A stretch of DNA of 64,000 bases from CAIWHR01 sp963708855 (GCA_963708855.1 CAVPUM010000009.1:310001-374000), one strand, 5' to 3'. Shown: positions 9,170 to 19,191, counted from the stretch's first letter. The notes: a model not told the origin generated them from the letters alone. Numbers and translations: made by a program.

Positions 9170-9436
9170 GTGGACATCACCGTCAAGCTGTTCGCCATGC
9201 TGAGTGACTACCTTCCGCACGAGATGAACGGCAGGGTGCGCGTCTACAACGAGCTTCCGATCGACGTGGCGGATGGCACCACGGTGCAGATGGTGATTGA
9301 TCAATTCCATGTGCCGCCCAGGATGGCCCACCTGGTGCTGGTGAACGGCATCTTCGTCCCCAGGGCGGCGCGCGTGACTCACCCGTTGCGCTCCGGAGAT
9401 GCGCTGGCCGTGTGGCCTCCCATCGCGGGCGGGTAG
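9170..9436 (+). CDS. MoaD/ThiS-like sulfur-carrier protein of the aor operon
   Basis: A small beta-grasp protein (about 88 residues) ending in Gly-Gly (PPIAGG), the C-terminal tail that is activated as thiocarboxylate in MoaD and ThiS. It likely supplies the dithiolene sulfur of the tungsten cofactor for AorB, a role inferred from the operon. The GTG at 9170 is preceded by GTGGAG 7 bases upstream. GTG at 9164 and the longer frame from 9134 are alternatives. It ends 6 bases before the next gene. Confidence 0.82.
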   Translation: MDITVKLFAMLSDYLPHEMNGRVRVYNELPIDVADGTTVQMVIDQFHVPPRMAHLVLVNGIFVPRAARVTHPLRSGDALAVWPPIAGG

Positions 9437-9442
9437 GAGCAC

Positions 9443-9736
9443 GTGCCCGAACCGTTTCAATTGCATCGTGACATGGGCTGCACGCGCGCCGAGTTCATGG
9501 GCTGGCTGCCAGGCGCGACCCGCCAGGCGTCATTCCAGGTCGACGGGGACAAAGTGACGGTCATTACCCATGGCGGCCGGGTGCAGATCTCCCTCGAAGA
9601 GAAGCCGCCGCGCCGCATGGGACTGGTTGCGCTTCCCGTGCTCGGCATCACCTTCTGTTTCCGCGGCCTGGACGAGCTGGCACGCGACGATTTCCTCGCC
9701 TATTTCGACTTGTACACGAGACGCGGTGGCGGCTAG
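9443..9736 (+). CDS. Small conserved protein at the end of the aor operon
   Basis: 97 residues starting at GTG with AGGAG 4-8 bases upstream, 6 bases after the MoaD-like gene. It has no cysteine motif apart from single Cys (MGCTRAEFM, ITFCFRG), no signal peptide and no membrane span. A similarly sized uncharacterised gene closes AOR operons in related betaproteobacteria, so a role in cofactor maturation or insertion is plausible but unproven. I do not recognise a named domain. Confidence 0.7.
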   Translation: MPEPFQLHRDMGCTRAEFMGWLPGATRQASFQVDGDKVTVITHGGRVQISLEEKPPRRMGLVALPVLGITFCFRGLDELARDDFLAYFDLYTRRGGG

Positions 9737-9858
9737 CCTGTGCCAATCGGAATTCGACCTGACGGACAATGCCCGATCAAGTTGACGCACCTTCGATGCG
9801 ATGGATTCAGTGTGCGGAGGGTGCGGCCGGTTGGTGGTGGCGCCGCTGACTCCGGTGC

Positions 9859-12800
9859 CTACCGGAGCTGATCGAGCAGCGCCCTTGCGTCCTTGAGATC
9901 AGTGGTGTCGAAGCCCTCGGTAAACCAGCCGTAGACGGGGGCGAGCAGGTCGTGGGCTTCGGTGCGTCTGCCCCGCGTCGCCCCAAAGTTGGGCGAGGCT
10001 CATGGCGGCTCGCAACTCCAGCGACTTCGATCCCATGCTTGCTGCCGTGCGCAGCGCTTTCTGGAAGCAAGCGTCGGCTTCATCGGGTTCACCTTGCCGC
10101 GTCAACAGAACACCTCTGAGCCGTTCGAGGTCCGGCGCGAAGTAACGCTCTTGCGTTACGGCGACAACCTCCAGCGCCTCGTCGAGTGCCATTAGTGCAT
10201 CGCTATAGGCGCCGGCCTCCAGATAGGCGGCCGCCAGCAGGCCAAGCCAGTGACTCCTATGGTGGAAATCGCCCATTCGTTGCAGACCCGAAATGCCGGA
10301 GCGCAGTTGCGCGATCCCTTCCGCATGGTGGCCGAGACTCGCCTCGGCAAATCCCTTCGCTATAGCGCTCTCGCTCATCCACAGCGGCAAGTCGTGCTTG
10401 GCGGCAATGCGGGACGCTGCTTCGGCGCATTCGAAAGCGCGACAGCAAAGTCGCGGCGATCATTGCGCATGCCCGCCGCAAACGTCAGGGCAAATGCCAG
10501 GCTGTAGGCGTGACCAAGCTTTTCTGCGAGCGCAATTGCCGCGTCGAAGCGCGCCACGGCGCGATCGGGAAAACCCAGGAACCACAGGGCCCAGCCCCCA
10601 TAGAGCCGCGCAATGATGCCCGGCCGCTCCCCGTAAAGGAACAGTTGGGTGCGCTCGCCGTCCGAGCCCTCGAGCGCGTCATCGATCGCGACGGCCTGAT
10701 CCGTTTCGTCCAAAGACTCGGCGAAGCGACCAAGAAAGAACAGGCTCGAACCGAGGGCCCGGTGAGCGAGAGCGCGATGCAGCGGCTCGTCATGCGCCGC
10801 AGCCTGGGCCGAGATGCGGACGGCGAGATCGTGAGCCCGCTGCATCTCGCCACGAGCGAGATAGCAGTTCCAAAGACCGCGAAAGACCGGGAAAACCTGG
10901 TCAAGTTTGCCTTGTTCCTCACTCAAGGCCTGGGCGCGGCTGTACGCCTGCTCCACCTCGGTACCCGAAATGCCCTTCGTCGCGACGAGCGGAACGGCAA
11001 CAGCCATCTGCAGCGCAAATTCCTGCTCGGAACGCGCGCTGCTGTCGGGCTGCGTCGCAAGCGCCTCGAGCGCCTTCGAGAAATGGGCAATGGCCTCGAC
11101 GTTCGCTGATCGCCGGACCGCGATTTCTCCGGCCTTGCGCCAGTATTCGACCGCGTGTCCATGCAATCCCGCCTGCGAGAGATGATGTGCGAGAACTTCG
11201 GGCTCGGTCGCAATCGTCTCCGGGAAACTGATCTTCGAGCACCGCAGCGATACGGGCGTGCAGCTCGTGGCGCCGGCTCTTGAGCAAGCTCGCGTACGCG
11301 GCGTCCTGCACGAGCGCGTTCTTGAAGCTGTAGATCGCGTCTGGCGGGGTGCCGCGGCGGAAGACCAGTTCCGATCTGACCAGTTCCTCGAGGGAAACGC
11401 TGAGCTCAGGCTCCGGCAGCACGGAGACCTTGGCGAGGATGTCATGGGAGAACGCGCGCCCGATCACCGCACCGATCTGGGCCACCTCCTTGACCAGAGC
11501 CAGGCGGTCCAGGCGCGCCAGCAAGGAGTCTTGCAGTGTGGCGGGAATCGCGAACGGTGGAAGTGGGCCGGAAAGCTCGAAATGATCGCCGGCGTCGGTC
11601 AGCAGGCCGGACTCCATGACGGTCTTGGTCAGTTCCTCGACGAATAGCGGTATGCCGTCTGTCTTCATCAGAATCTGCTCGAGCACCTGGGGCGGCAAGG
11701 ACTTGCCGCCGGTGACCTGGTCGACAATCGCCAAGCCGTGACGACGGGTCAGCCTGGAGAGGGTGAGCGTCACAACGTGCGGATAGCCGGTCCACGGTGG
11801 CACGAACTCCGGCCGAAAGCTGACAATCACCAATATCGGCAGGGTGGGTACGCGCTGAACGATCATGTCCAGGAGCTCGAGCGTCGTCGGATCCATCCAC
11901 TGCGCATCCTCGAACACCGCAAGCACCGGCTGGCGCATCGCCAGCCCCTGAATCTGACCGACCAGCGCTTCCAGCGTCTGTTGCTTCTGCTGCCGCGGGT
12001 TGAGATCGGGCGTCGGGTACCGTGCATCCACCGGGAGTGACAAGAGCGAGGCAACCAGGGGCACCACGTCGCGCAGGTTTTCGCTCCCAAGCGCGAGGAG
12101 GGCTTCGAGCTTCGTAAGTCGTGCCTCGGGCGCATCCGCGCGCTCGAATCCTGCAGCGCGCTCGAGCAGTCTGATGACCGGGTAAAGCGCGCTGTTCGTG
12201 TGATGGGGCGAGCCGTAATGACTGACCGGGATGTAGTTCTTGCCGAGCCGCTCCCGCAATGCGCGAATGATGCGCGACTTGCCCACGCCTGCCTCGCTCG
12301 TGACGAGAGCTACCTGGCCCTCGCTCGCACTCGCGACCTGCCAGCGATCGAACAGCAGGGCGCTTTCGTGCTCGCGGCCGACGAGCGGCGTGAGCTCGGC
12401 GCCGTGCATGGCGTCGAAGCGGCTCTCGGCGCGGCTCTCGCCCAGCACGCGCCAGACGCACATGGACCCCCGAAAGCCCTTCAGGTCATGGCTGCCGAGA
12501 TTGTCGAGCTCGAACAGATGGCCGAGGAGAACGGAGGTGTCCTGACTCACCACGACGCTGCCCGGGCTGGCGATGGCCTGCAGACGCGCGGCCAGATTGG
12601 GTGTTTCACCGACGACCGCGTCCCGCTCGGTCCCGCTCTCGCCGGTCATGTCGCCGACCATGACGAGGCCGGTCGCGATCCCAACCCGCGCTGCCAGCGG
12701 TTCGTCAGCCGGTGTCCGCAGGCGCGCCACCGCCTCTGTCACAGCCAGACCCGCGCGAACCGCCCGCTCGGCATCGTCCTCGTGCGCGCGCGGCCATCCG

Positions 12801-13246
12801 AAATACGCGAGCACTCCATCGCCCAGGAACTTCGCCACATGGCCTTCGTAGCGTGCCACTTCGCGCGTTACCTGGTCTTGGTAGGCGCCGATCAATCCGG
12901 CCATGTCCTCCGGGTCGAGCCGCGTCGACAGTTCGGTCGATCCGACAAGATCGCAGAACAACACGGTAAGCTGACGGCGTTCGGCATCGGGCCGTTTCTC
13001 CTCTGCTGCCGTGAACGATTCCTGCCGGGTTCCGGTTGGTCGCTCCGTCGACGGTCGGGGCGTTTCCGCCAACTTTCTGATGGCCGCTTGCAGCCTCCGC
13101 CGGGGCCCGAGCGGGAGCCCCAGGCTCGTCAAGTCTTCGTCGGTCAGGTGGGGCAGGTCGGCAAGGTCGACCGCGTTTTCGGCGAACGCTGGCGCGTACT
13201 GACCAAGGTCAAGCCCTTCGAGCCATCGCCCAATGTCGCTCGCCAC
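9859..13246 (-). CDS. SAM-domain / class III cyclase / AAA-ATPase / TPR regulator (three frame breaks)
   Basis: About 1,130 residues when read through single-base breaks near 11220, 10430 and 9963. Order: a sterile-alpha-motif domain (1-65), a class III nucleotide cyclase domain with RRQLTVLFCDLVGST and FLGDGVLAYFGWP, each carrying a metal-binding Asp, then an AAA ATPase with TSEAGVGKSR (Walker A) and VFEDAQWMD (Walker B), then a long TPR-like helical tail ending FDTTDLKDARALLDQLR. Such proteins are thought to sense signals through the ATPase/TPR part and make cAMP. The GTG at 13246 gives the SAM domain at the N-terminus. The break near 11220 is one extra C in a CCC run, suggesting a sequence error. 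Confidence 0.82.
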
Positions 13247-14030
13247 AGACAGTCACTCCGACAGTTCGGTCACAACGACGCAGAGGACCACTTTCAGGTC
13301 GTATCCACCTCATTCTGAATTGTTACGAATGGGCGAATTCCGCCATGCTCCGAGCCAGAGTCTAAGGCTGGCAGGCAAAGGTGTCTATTGAGGCGGGAAG
13401 GATAGAAGGACGATCGGCTCGTGCGTCGATGGCGCCACGATATCGATAACACCTCAGCTTGCGCCTCTTCCGCGATCGCATTGCGAGGCATGCCGTCAAT
13501 GCTCGCGGACCTGCTCGTGCTTGCTCCTGCATTGGGGTGCCTCAATGCGCGCGCTCTTGCCGTCATTCCTGCCAACACGGCCGAGAGCGCGTACCTAAAG
13601 AGGGATGCGCCCGGATAGCCAGTCGGCAGGGTACGCGTGCCGTTCGAATTCGGCGCACTGACGTTCAGGAGCGCGCGCGTTCTCGTACGTGTCGCCGCTG
13701 GGCAGTTGCGGCGCTACGAGTGTCCGGTTACCGCACGCTCGGCGGTCCGATTAGGGGCGCCTACGGCCGAACGATTCGTTTCACTGATTGGCTGCTCGCC
13801 AATCCACCGCGGACGTCAACGCTTCGATGACTGCTGTATCTTCTTCAGCGGCCGCTCAATGGAATCAACTGAATTGCGGCAACCGGCCATCAGTTGTCAT
13901 TGGCCGACGCTGACGGGCCGACCGCTTCAGACGGATTGCTGCCGCTCAGTTTCGACCAACCAGCAGCCGTAGTCGAACCAAACCCGCAGCGTGCGCACTC
14001 GCCCACGCTGCGCGCTTGGCCCCCTCGGGC
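13247..14030. other. Intergenic region, 784 bases
   Basis: No convincing gene. It holds the likely promoter of the cyclase gene at its left end. Between about 13850 and 13990 it has degenerate sequence rich in GGCCG/CGACC words that resembles the other dispersed intergenic repeats of this part of the window. Short frames here have no ribosome sites or recognisable products. Confidence 0.5.
13986..14011 (-). terminator. Possible terminator hairpin after the 14031-14570 gene
   Basis: GCAGCGTG and CACGCTGC form an 8-base stem with a 10-base loop just past the stop of the minus-strand gene, but only GGGTTTGG follows rather than a real T run. A transcript end is possible, not certain. Confidence 0.3.
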
Positions 14031-14570
14031 TTATTGCACCGAGACGGTGAGGTCGGTGTTCCAGGTGATGTCGACCTTATCGCCTACCTTGACCTGATCG
14101 AACACCTTCGGTTCGACAACCCGTCGGCTGTATTTCCAGCCATTCGATCCCTCAAAAGTGATCGACGATGCGCCCTTGTCGATGTTGGTGACGCTCGCCG
14201 TCATTGTCCGCACCACCCCCTTCGTGCCGCTGGCAGTTCCCGTGGAGGCGATCGGGGTAACGGTATCGACCGCCGCCTCACCCGGCGGCTTCAGCCGCAC
14301 GAAAACGTCGTTGTTGTACGTTGCCTTGATCTTGTCCCCCACCTTGAGCTGCGAGAAGCGGCTGACGCTCTCCGGCGCGTTGACGGCGACGAACTTGCCG
14401 TCGGCCGTCTTGATGTTCATGGCGCGCTTGCCCTGATCGATCGTCTCTATGGTGCCCGAAATAGTGATGGTCTGTGTCGGGAGCGCTTTGACCTGTGCCC
14501 AACTTGAACTTGGCAGGGCAATAGCCCAAGCTACCGCGAACACGCTCAGCATCGTCGTTCCTGGCTTCAT
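14031..14570 (-). CDS. Exported hypothetical protein
   Basis: 179 residues with a clear signal peptide (MKPGTTMLSVFAVAWAIALP, cleavage after SSWA). The mature part seems to hold two similar small beta domains. One contains ITISGTIETIDQGKRAMNI and VGDKIKATYNNDVFVRL; the other TASVTNIDKGASSITFE and VGDKVDITWNTDLTVSV. The internal resemblance (TIETIDQG/SVTNIDKG, VGDKIKATYNND/VGDKVDITWNTD) suggests an internal duplication. AAGGAGG stands 7 bases before the ATG. A periplasmic role is likely but no function is recognised. It is a single gene with no operon partner. Confidence 0.75.
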   Translation of the reverse strand: MKPGTTMLSVFAVAWAIALPSSSWAQVKALPTQTITISGTIETIDQGKRAMNIKTADGKFVAVNAPESVSRFSQLKVGDKIKATYNNDVFVRLKPPGEAAVDTVTPIASTGTASGTKGVVRTMTASVTNIDKGASSITFEGSNGWKYSRRVVEPKVFDQVKVGDKVDITWNTDLTVSVQ

Positions 14571-15193
14571 ATTCTGGCCTCCTTCTGGTTGTCCATCGCT
14601 GGTGATCCGTCCCGGATCTTACTGTGCCGCAAGGTTCCCGCGGGGCATTTGATTCAAATCAATTGGTGTCAATGACCGAGGACAAGGATCGGCGGTGGGT
14701 GACAACTTTACATGTAGGGTGAATCGGCTGTCAAAAGCCTCGGTGCCATTGATCGTCCGCCCGCGCCGGGTTGAATGTCCGGTTTGGAGTTGGCCGGAGT
14801 GGGTCGAAGGACATTCAGCCCGGGTCCTCGACCGGCAGGTCATGGCCGGTCAGAGACCCCCACCGTGCCGATTCGAGTGGCCCGCTGATCCGTGCACCGC
14901 GGTCATCGAGGCGTCTACGGCCGCTATGGATCGTAAAAGCGCCGGACCGGCGGCTCGGCTCCAATTGGCGCGTTCGACCCACAGCAGTCAAATCAATCCG
15001 AGCGGAGCGGACATTCGGCGGCGCAGTCAACCGGAACCGTTAGAGGCTCAATCGACGAGTCTAATGCGGTGGCGCTCCTGGACCGCGCGTTCGAAGAGCT
15101 CAGGCTTACGCTCTCAAGAGATACACGACGCCCCGGGCGACGCATCAATACCCTGGCGCAGCCTCCCATCAATACCTCGGACGTCGAGCTCGC
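14571..15193. other. Intergenic region, 623 bases
   Basis: No gene with a ribosome site or plausible product. The right half carries degenerate dispersed repeat sequence (see 14951-15020) and further GGCCGGTCAG-type words around 14845. Confidence 0.5.
14951..15020. repeat. Dispersed intergenic repeat, type 2 copy a
   Basis: Contains CGTTCGACCCACAGCAG followed by an AGCGGAC.TTCGG end. The same order of words recurs at 22020-22094. Similarity is partial and by eye. It lies between convergent/unrelated genes in non-coding DNA. Confidence 0.5.
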
Positions 15194-15628
15194 TCACTTC
15201 TCCTGGATTCGATATAGGTACTCGGTCAAAGTGAGCGTCCGCGCACGCGCGAGCGTCACCGGGTCGTAGAGCGCGCCCCCGTAGTCATCCTTGAAGCCGG
15301 CCCTCCGCGTCACATAGTCGTCGCCCCAGATCATCATCCCAGACGCGCCGTGAGCTTTCGGGACCTGCGCCCCCTCGATGATCTCGTAGACACGGACGAA
15401 CGGGAACACGCCGCCGTTCGCCTTGGCGAGGGTAGTTAGAGTGGGTATGCGCACAGTGATCATGCTGGCGAAGGGTCCATCTCCGTTCCCCGTTGTTCCG
15501 TGGCACACGGCACAGTTCGTTTCGTACCCGCGCTTGCCGAGGTCTACGCTGTCGGCCGCAAACGTTGCTGCTGTCAAGCTCAGTGCACTGATCCCAACGA
15601 CAGTCGCTAATGCTTTCGAGGTTCCCAT
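15194..15628 (-). CDS. Monohaem cytochrome c, periplasmic
   Basis: 144 residues with a signal peptide (TVVGISALSLTAATFAA, then DSVD) and one haem c attachment site CAVCHG followed by TTGNGDGPFA, the class I cytochrome c pattern. Later methionines in SGMMIWGDDY are candidates for the second haem ligand. The ATG at 15628 has GGAGAC about 8 bases upstream and starts the signal peptide; a frame from 15658 is longer by ten codons. It probably carries electrons to a terminal oxidase or reductase, but nothing nearby names its partner. Confidence 0.82.
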   Translation of the reverse strand: MGTSKALATVVGISALSLTAATFAADSVDLGKRGYETNCAVCHGTTGNGDGPFASMITVRIPTLTTLAKANGGVFPFVRVYEIIEGAQVPKAHGASGMMIWGDDYVTRRAGFKDDYGGALYDPVTLARARTLTLTEYLYRIQEK

Positions 15629-16528
15629 CTGATTTGTCTCCTTCAACAGCCAATACATCAGCGATACCCCGGAACTGTTGGCGTTGGACGTTCGTTGCGG
15701 CCCTTGGCACTCAGGAAACCCGAACGTTCGCGGATTCAGTGACCGAACCGCTTGGATCGCAACGCGAAGTCACCGAGATAGATTTCTCGCTGGCGCCATC
15801 GGTCTCTCCTGCGATATACGGTCTCATGGACTGCATGTCGCTGTGATCTCGTATGCGAGCTTTCGCGACCGCTTGCCCCGGGCCGCTATCAGCCCTCCGA
15901 CGAGACCTCCTTGCCTCTCCCGCCGTGCCATCAATGTCAGAGAACCTATGGCGAAAGCAGACAATCCCCACCAACTTTCATTATCCACCTAGCCAAGGCA
16001 GGTGGCATTGACGAATATCAGCGAAACTTCGCTTTGCGAAGAGTGTCTTCCGACGACGCCGGCTAAATGCGACGAAACGCCGTAGCTCTCCCATCGTCGC
16101 GGAACGCTACGGACGCTTCGCGATAATGGCGCGGGCTCGCGGATCAGCCAATTTGCCGGAGGACGGGGACATCAAAGGAAGGTGCACGAGTGAACGACGC
16201 GCACCAACGTGCCTGTGCTGGCTCGCACATGTCGGCCCCAGTTTGGCGACCAGCAACGATCAACGACCGCTATCCGGCGCAATGTGCTACGGCCGCAGCT
16301 GCCGGCGTTGACGTGATTCGATCGAGTGGCCGCTACGTAGCGCACAGCTAACATCGAGGTGTGAAGGTCAGCTATAGGCCGTACATCCGCCGGCCGGCGC
16401 CCCGGTTCGGATGGGCGTGAACGACCCTGACCAGACGGGCGGTCTTCTCAGAAGCGGACGGTCAACGGATCAACTTGATGGGCAATTGCCGCGAGTTCCG
16501 AATGTGGGGGCACCGTGGGAACGATCCA
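15629..16528. other. Intergenic region, 900 bases
   Basis: The longest gene-free stretch in the window. No frame has both a ribosome site and a plausible product. Around 16440-16520 there is degenerate sequence (AGCGGACGGTCAACGG and GGGCAATTGCCGCGAGTTCC) of the same flavour as the dispersed repeats. The rest shows nothing I can interpret. Confidence 0.5.
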
Positions 16529-17557
16529 TCACTCAATCTTCTGGTCTGCACGCAACAGCAGGCTCTGCGGGATCGTCAGACCAAGCGCCTTGGCAGACTT
16601 GAGGTTGATTACGAGATGGAACCGCGTCGGTTGCTCGATGGAGAGTTCGCCTGGTTTAGCACCCCTCAGGATCCGATCGACGTAACGGGCGGCGAGTTGC
16701 GCGTACTCGCCGCGTGTTGTTCCGAAGGCGATTAGACCGGTTGCTGGGAGGGACGCGCTGGTGCCAACGACCGCAAGTGGAAGCCCGTTCGCGTGCGCGA
16801 AACCTGCGATCACATCGCGTTTGGACATGACCGCCGGTTCCGCAGCAAGCAATATCGATTCCGTTTTCGCGCGGCGGACGGCTTCGAACGCTGCATCGAG
16901 ATCGCCTTCGCCCGCGATGTCGACGATTTGCACGCGCAACCCGAGAGCCGCGCCGTCCGCAGTCATTTTCCTGTTGAACGATGCAGCGTGCTGATTGGTC
17001 GGATTGTTGAATAAGGCAACGCTGCGCAACCGCGGATCCGCCTCCTTCAGGTGCTGCAGCAGCTTGCCGGCAATTTCGTTGGCAAGGACGCTCGAGCCGG
17101 TAACGTTGCCACCCGGTTTTCGGAAGTCCGCGACGATCCCGAGTTCGACTGGGTTCCCCACGCCGATCATCACGATGGGGATCGACTTGGTCGCCTTCAC
17201 CAGAGCGAGTGTGGCCGGCACGGACTGCACGAGAATGACGTCGGGACCGTGTGCGACAAGCTCGGCGGCCATCAACGGCAGGCGTTCGTTCCTGCCTTCC
17301 GCCGTTTGCGGCTCGAGCAACAGGACGTTCTGGCCGTCGATCCACCCAAGTTTTTCCAGCTCAGGGCGCAGCAGCTTGAGGAAAGCCTCGGCGTCGGCGC
17401 GGGCGTACGTGTAGAGGGAACCGATGCGACGCGGTGCAGCCGGGCCTTGCGCGGGCAGGTTGGCGGAGAGTCCGAGGAAGATACCTGCGAGTGCGACGAC
17501 GAAAGTACGCCGATCGACGGGCAGCTCGACCGACCGGAACCTCCGTTTGCCATACAT
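16529..17557 (-). CDS. ABC_sub_bind (PF04392-type) substrate-binding protein, copy 1
   Basis: 342 residues with an N-terminal export signal (RRTFVVALAGIFLGLSANLP). The fold is the two-domain periplasmic type, with the family pattern in order: RIGSLYT, a lobe with PDVILVQSVPATLAL, IPIVMIGVGNPVELG, FRKPGGNVTGSS and FGTTRGEYAQLAARYVDRIL. These proteins bind unknown small solutes and are abundant in betaproteobacteria, often without permease genes. None is next to this gene. It is a clear paralogue of the protein at 17861-18841 in the same orientation, separated by a repeat-bearing gap of 303 bases, so they are not obviously one operon. Confidence 0.85.
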   Translation of the reverse strand: MYGKRRFRSVELPVDRRTFVVALAGIFLGLSANLPAQGPAAPRRIGSLYTYARADAEAFLKLLRPELEKLGWIDGQNVLLLEPQTAEGRNERLPLMAAELVAHGPDVILVQSVPATLALVKATKSIPIVMIGVGNPVELGIVADFRKPGGNVTGSSVLANEIAGKLLQHLKEADPRLRSVALFNNPTNQHAASFNRKMTADGAALGLRVQIVDIAGEGDLDAAFEAVRRAKTESILLAAEPAVMSKRDVIAGFAHANGLPLAVVGTSASLPATGLIAFGTTRGEYAQLAARYVDRILRGAKPGELSIEQPTRFHLVINLKSAKALGLTIPQSLLLRADQKIE

Positions 17558-17860
17558 GGCTGCGTCCTTCGCTGGTCGACCGACGGTGGCTACCTAGCGG
17601 TATAGGCTCATTGCCCCGGCGGCACAACCACTACCTGTACGCTGCGACAGAACACGGCGTCCGCTTTGAAGGACGAGGCGGTACGGCCGTTGGCCGGTCA
17701 GCGATTGTCAAGTCTGAACGGGAGCGGCGTGATCGTCGACAGTCGCAGTTCGACCCTGAACAGCCTGTCGAGCTTCCCGAGAGCAGCCGCTCAACGAATC
17801 GAGTTGGAACCGGCGACCACTGCGAGTAGCGTGCGCCTCGCGATCATCACGCACCGGACA
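17558..17860. other. Intergenic region, 303 bases
   Basis: Lies between the two substrate-binding paralogues and contains the dispersed repeat at 17691-17760. No gene seen. Confidence 0.5.
17691..17760. repeat. Dispersed intergenic repeat, type 1 copy a
   Basis: A 70-base segment with GTCTGAACGGGAGCGGC and CAGTCGCAGTTCGACCC. It aligns without gaps to 18927-18996 with roughly 80 percent identity by eye. Both copies lie upstream of a substrate-binding-protein gene. It is non-coding, function unknown. Confidence 0.7.
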
Positions 17861-18841
17861 TCACGGAATCACTCGATCCGCACGAACGAGGAAAGTCTGT
17901 GGCAGGGTCAAGCCCAGCGCGCGCGCCACGTTGGGATTGACGACCAACTCGTAGCGTGTCGGTTGATAGACAGGAAGATCGCCGGGCTTCGCACCTTTGA
18001 GGATCTTGTCGACATAACCGGCAGCGCGACGGAAATTGTCCGGAACGTCTGTTTGGTAGCTAAAGAGCGCCCCCTTCTCGGCGGTGCCGGGAAAGAAGTG
18101 GACAACCGGCACGCGCAGCACGGTTGCGCGCTTGATAATTTCCTCCGCGTTCTGCACGGCCACCGCTTCGGTGACGAACAGTGCGTCGGGCGGAGACTTT
18201 TCGAGAGAATCCAGCGCCTGCGCAAGCGAGATGCGATCCTTCGCGTATAACCACGTTACGTTGAGCCGGAGCGTCGGAGCGGCAGCCCGCACGCGCGCCT
18301 CGATCTTGGGCGTTGCGAGAAACTCCGGATTGAGGAGAAACACTACTCGTGACGCGTTCGGAAGCGCAACCTTGAGCAACTCCAGGCGCTTCAGGGTGGT
18401 TTCGTCGGTGAGATCGGATACGCCGGTGATGTTGCCACCGGGGTTAGCCAGGCTTTTGATGATTCCCGCATCCACCAGATCACTCGATGTCGCGACGACG
18501 ATGGGCACGGTCGTGGTGGCGTCACGTGCGTCCCGCGTGGCGACAAGTCCGGCGACAACGATCACGGCAGGCGAATTCGCGACACTTTCACGGATCAGAG
18601 CCCGCATGCGGGCGGGGTCACCCTCGCTGTAAAGCACATCGATCTGAACCGTCCGCCCGTCGATCTGACCTGCCTGGCGCATGCCATCGAGGAAGCTTTC
18701 CTTGAACGCACGGTTAATCTCCTCACTGGGGAGGAACATCACCACGCGGGGTGGCCGCGCGGCGGTTTGGGCCGCCGTAGGAGGTGCGACCGCCGGAAGC
18801 AAGGACGTGAGCCCGCAAAGCAAGAGAGTTCGCCGGTTCAT
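17861..18841 (-). CDS. ABC_sub_bind (PF04392-type) substrate-binding protein, copy 2
   Basis: 326 residues with a short signal peptide (MNRRTLLLCGLTSLLPAVAP, cleavage near TAAQ). It has the same domain order as the protein at 16529-17557: VVMFLPSEE, PAVIVVAGLVATRDA, VPIVVATSSDLVDAG, LANPGGNITGVS and YVDKILKGAKPGDLPV. The endings also match (ALGLTLPQTFLVRAD against ALGLTIPQSLLLRAD). It is therefore an old duplicate with its own ligand-facing differences. No permease or ATPase genes are adjacent. Confidence 0.85.
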   Translation of the reverse strand: MNRRTLLLCGLTSLLPAVAPPTAAQTAARPPRVVMFLPSEEINRAFKESFLDGMRQAGQIDGRTVQIDVLYSEGDPARMRALIRESVANSPAVIVVAGLVATRDARDATTTVPIVVATSSDLVDAGIIKSLANPGGNITGVSDLTDETTLKRLELLKVALPNASRVVFLLNPEFLATPKIEARVRAAAPTLRLNVTWLYAKDRISLAQALDSLEKSPPDALFVTEAVAVQNAEEIIKRATVLRVPVVHFFPGTAEKGALFSYQTDVPDNFRRAAGYVDKILKGAKPGDLPVYQPTRYELVVNPNVARALGLTLPQTFLVRADRVIP

Positions 18842-19191
18842 TGCTGGGCCACCTCATCCATGAGAGGAATCCCAACCATCGTACGCTTACGGGGGGATTT
18901 GAGCGCGGCCAACGAGTGGCTGTTGCTCGCCGGCCTGCGACCGTCGAGTCTGAACGCGAGCGGCTTGACCGTTGACGGTCGCAATTCGACCCCAAGCCAA
19001 CGTACGCGGCACTCTAAACTGGTCATTCCCACTGATCGGCATTCCGGGCTCTTACTCCGCACCCCTTTCGGGGCACCCATGGGGGGACGGTGCCCCCATT
19101 GAGCACGCGCACTTCCTCAAAAGGGCACGGCAGCGTAGCCTACTGTCGATCACTGCGCTGTCGTGGCATCTGGTAGTGGCAAGGGGGGGCA
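18842..19191. other. Intergenic region, 350 bases, divergent promoters
   Basis: Separates the minus-strand substrate-binding gene from the plus-strand histidine kinase and so must hold both promoters. It contains the dispersed repeat at 18927-18996. No small gene seen. Confidence 0.5.
18927..18996. repeat. Dispersed intergenic repeat, type 1 copy b
   Basis: Gap-free partner of 17691-17760, sharing GAGTCTGAACGCGAGCGG and GGTCGCAATTCGACCC words. It sits upstream of the second substrate-binding gene just as copy a sits upstream of the first, so it may have been duplicated along with them. Confidence 0.7.

Noticed and set aside
15610..15992. Short plus-strand frames upstream of the cytochrome c gene
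   Set aside because: No ribosome sites, and the translations are Ser/Arg-rich with no plausible structure.
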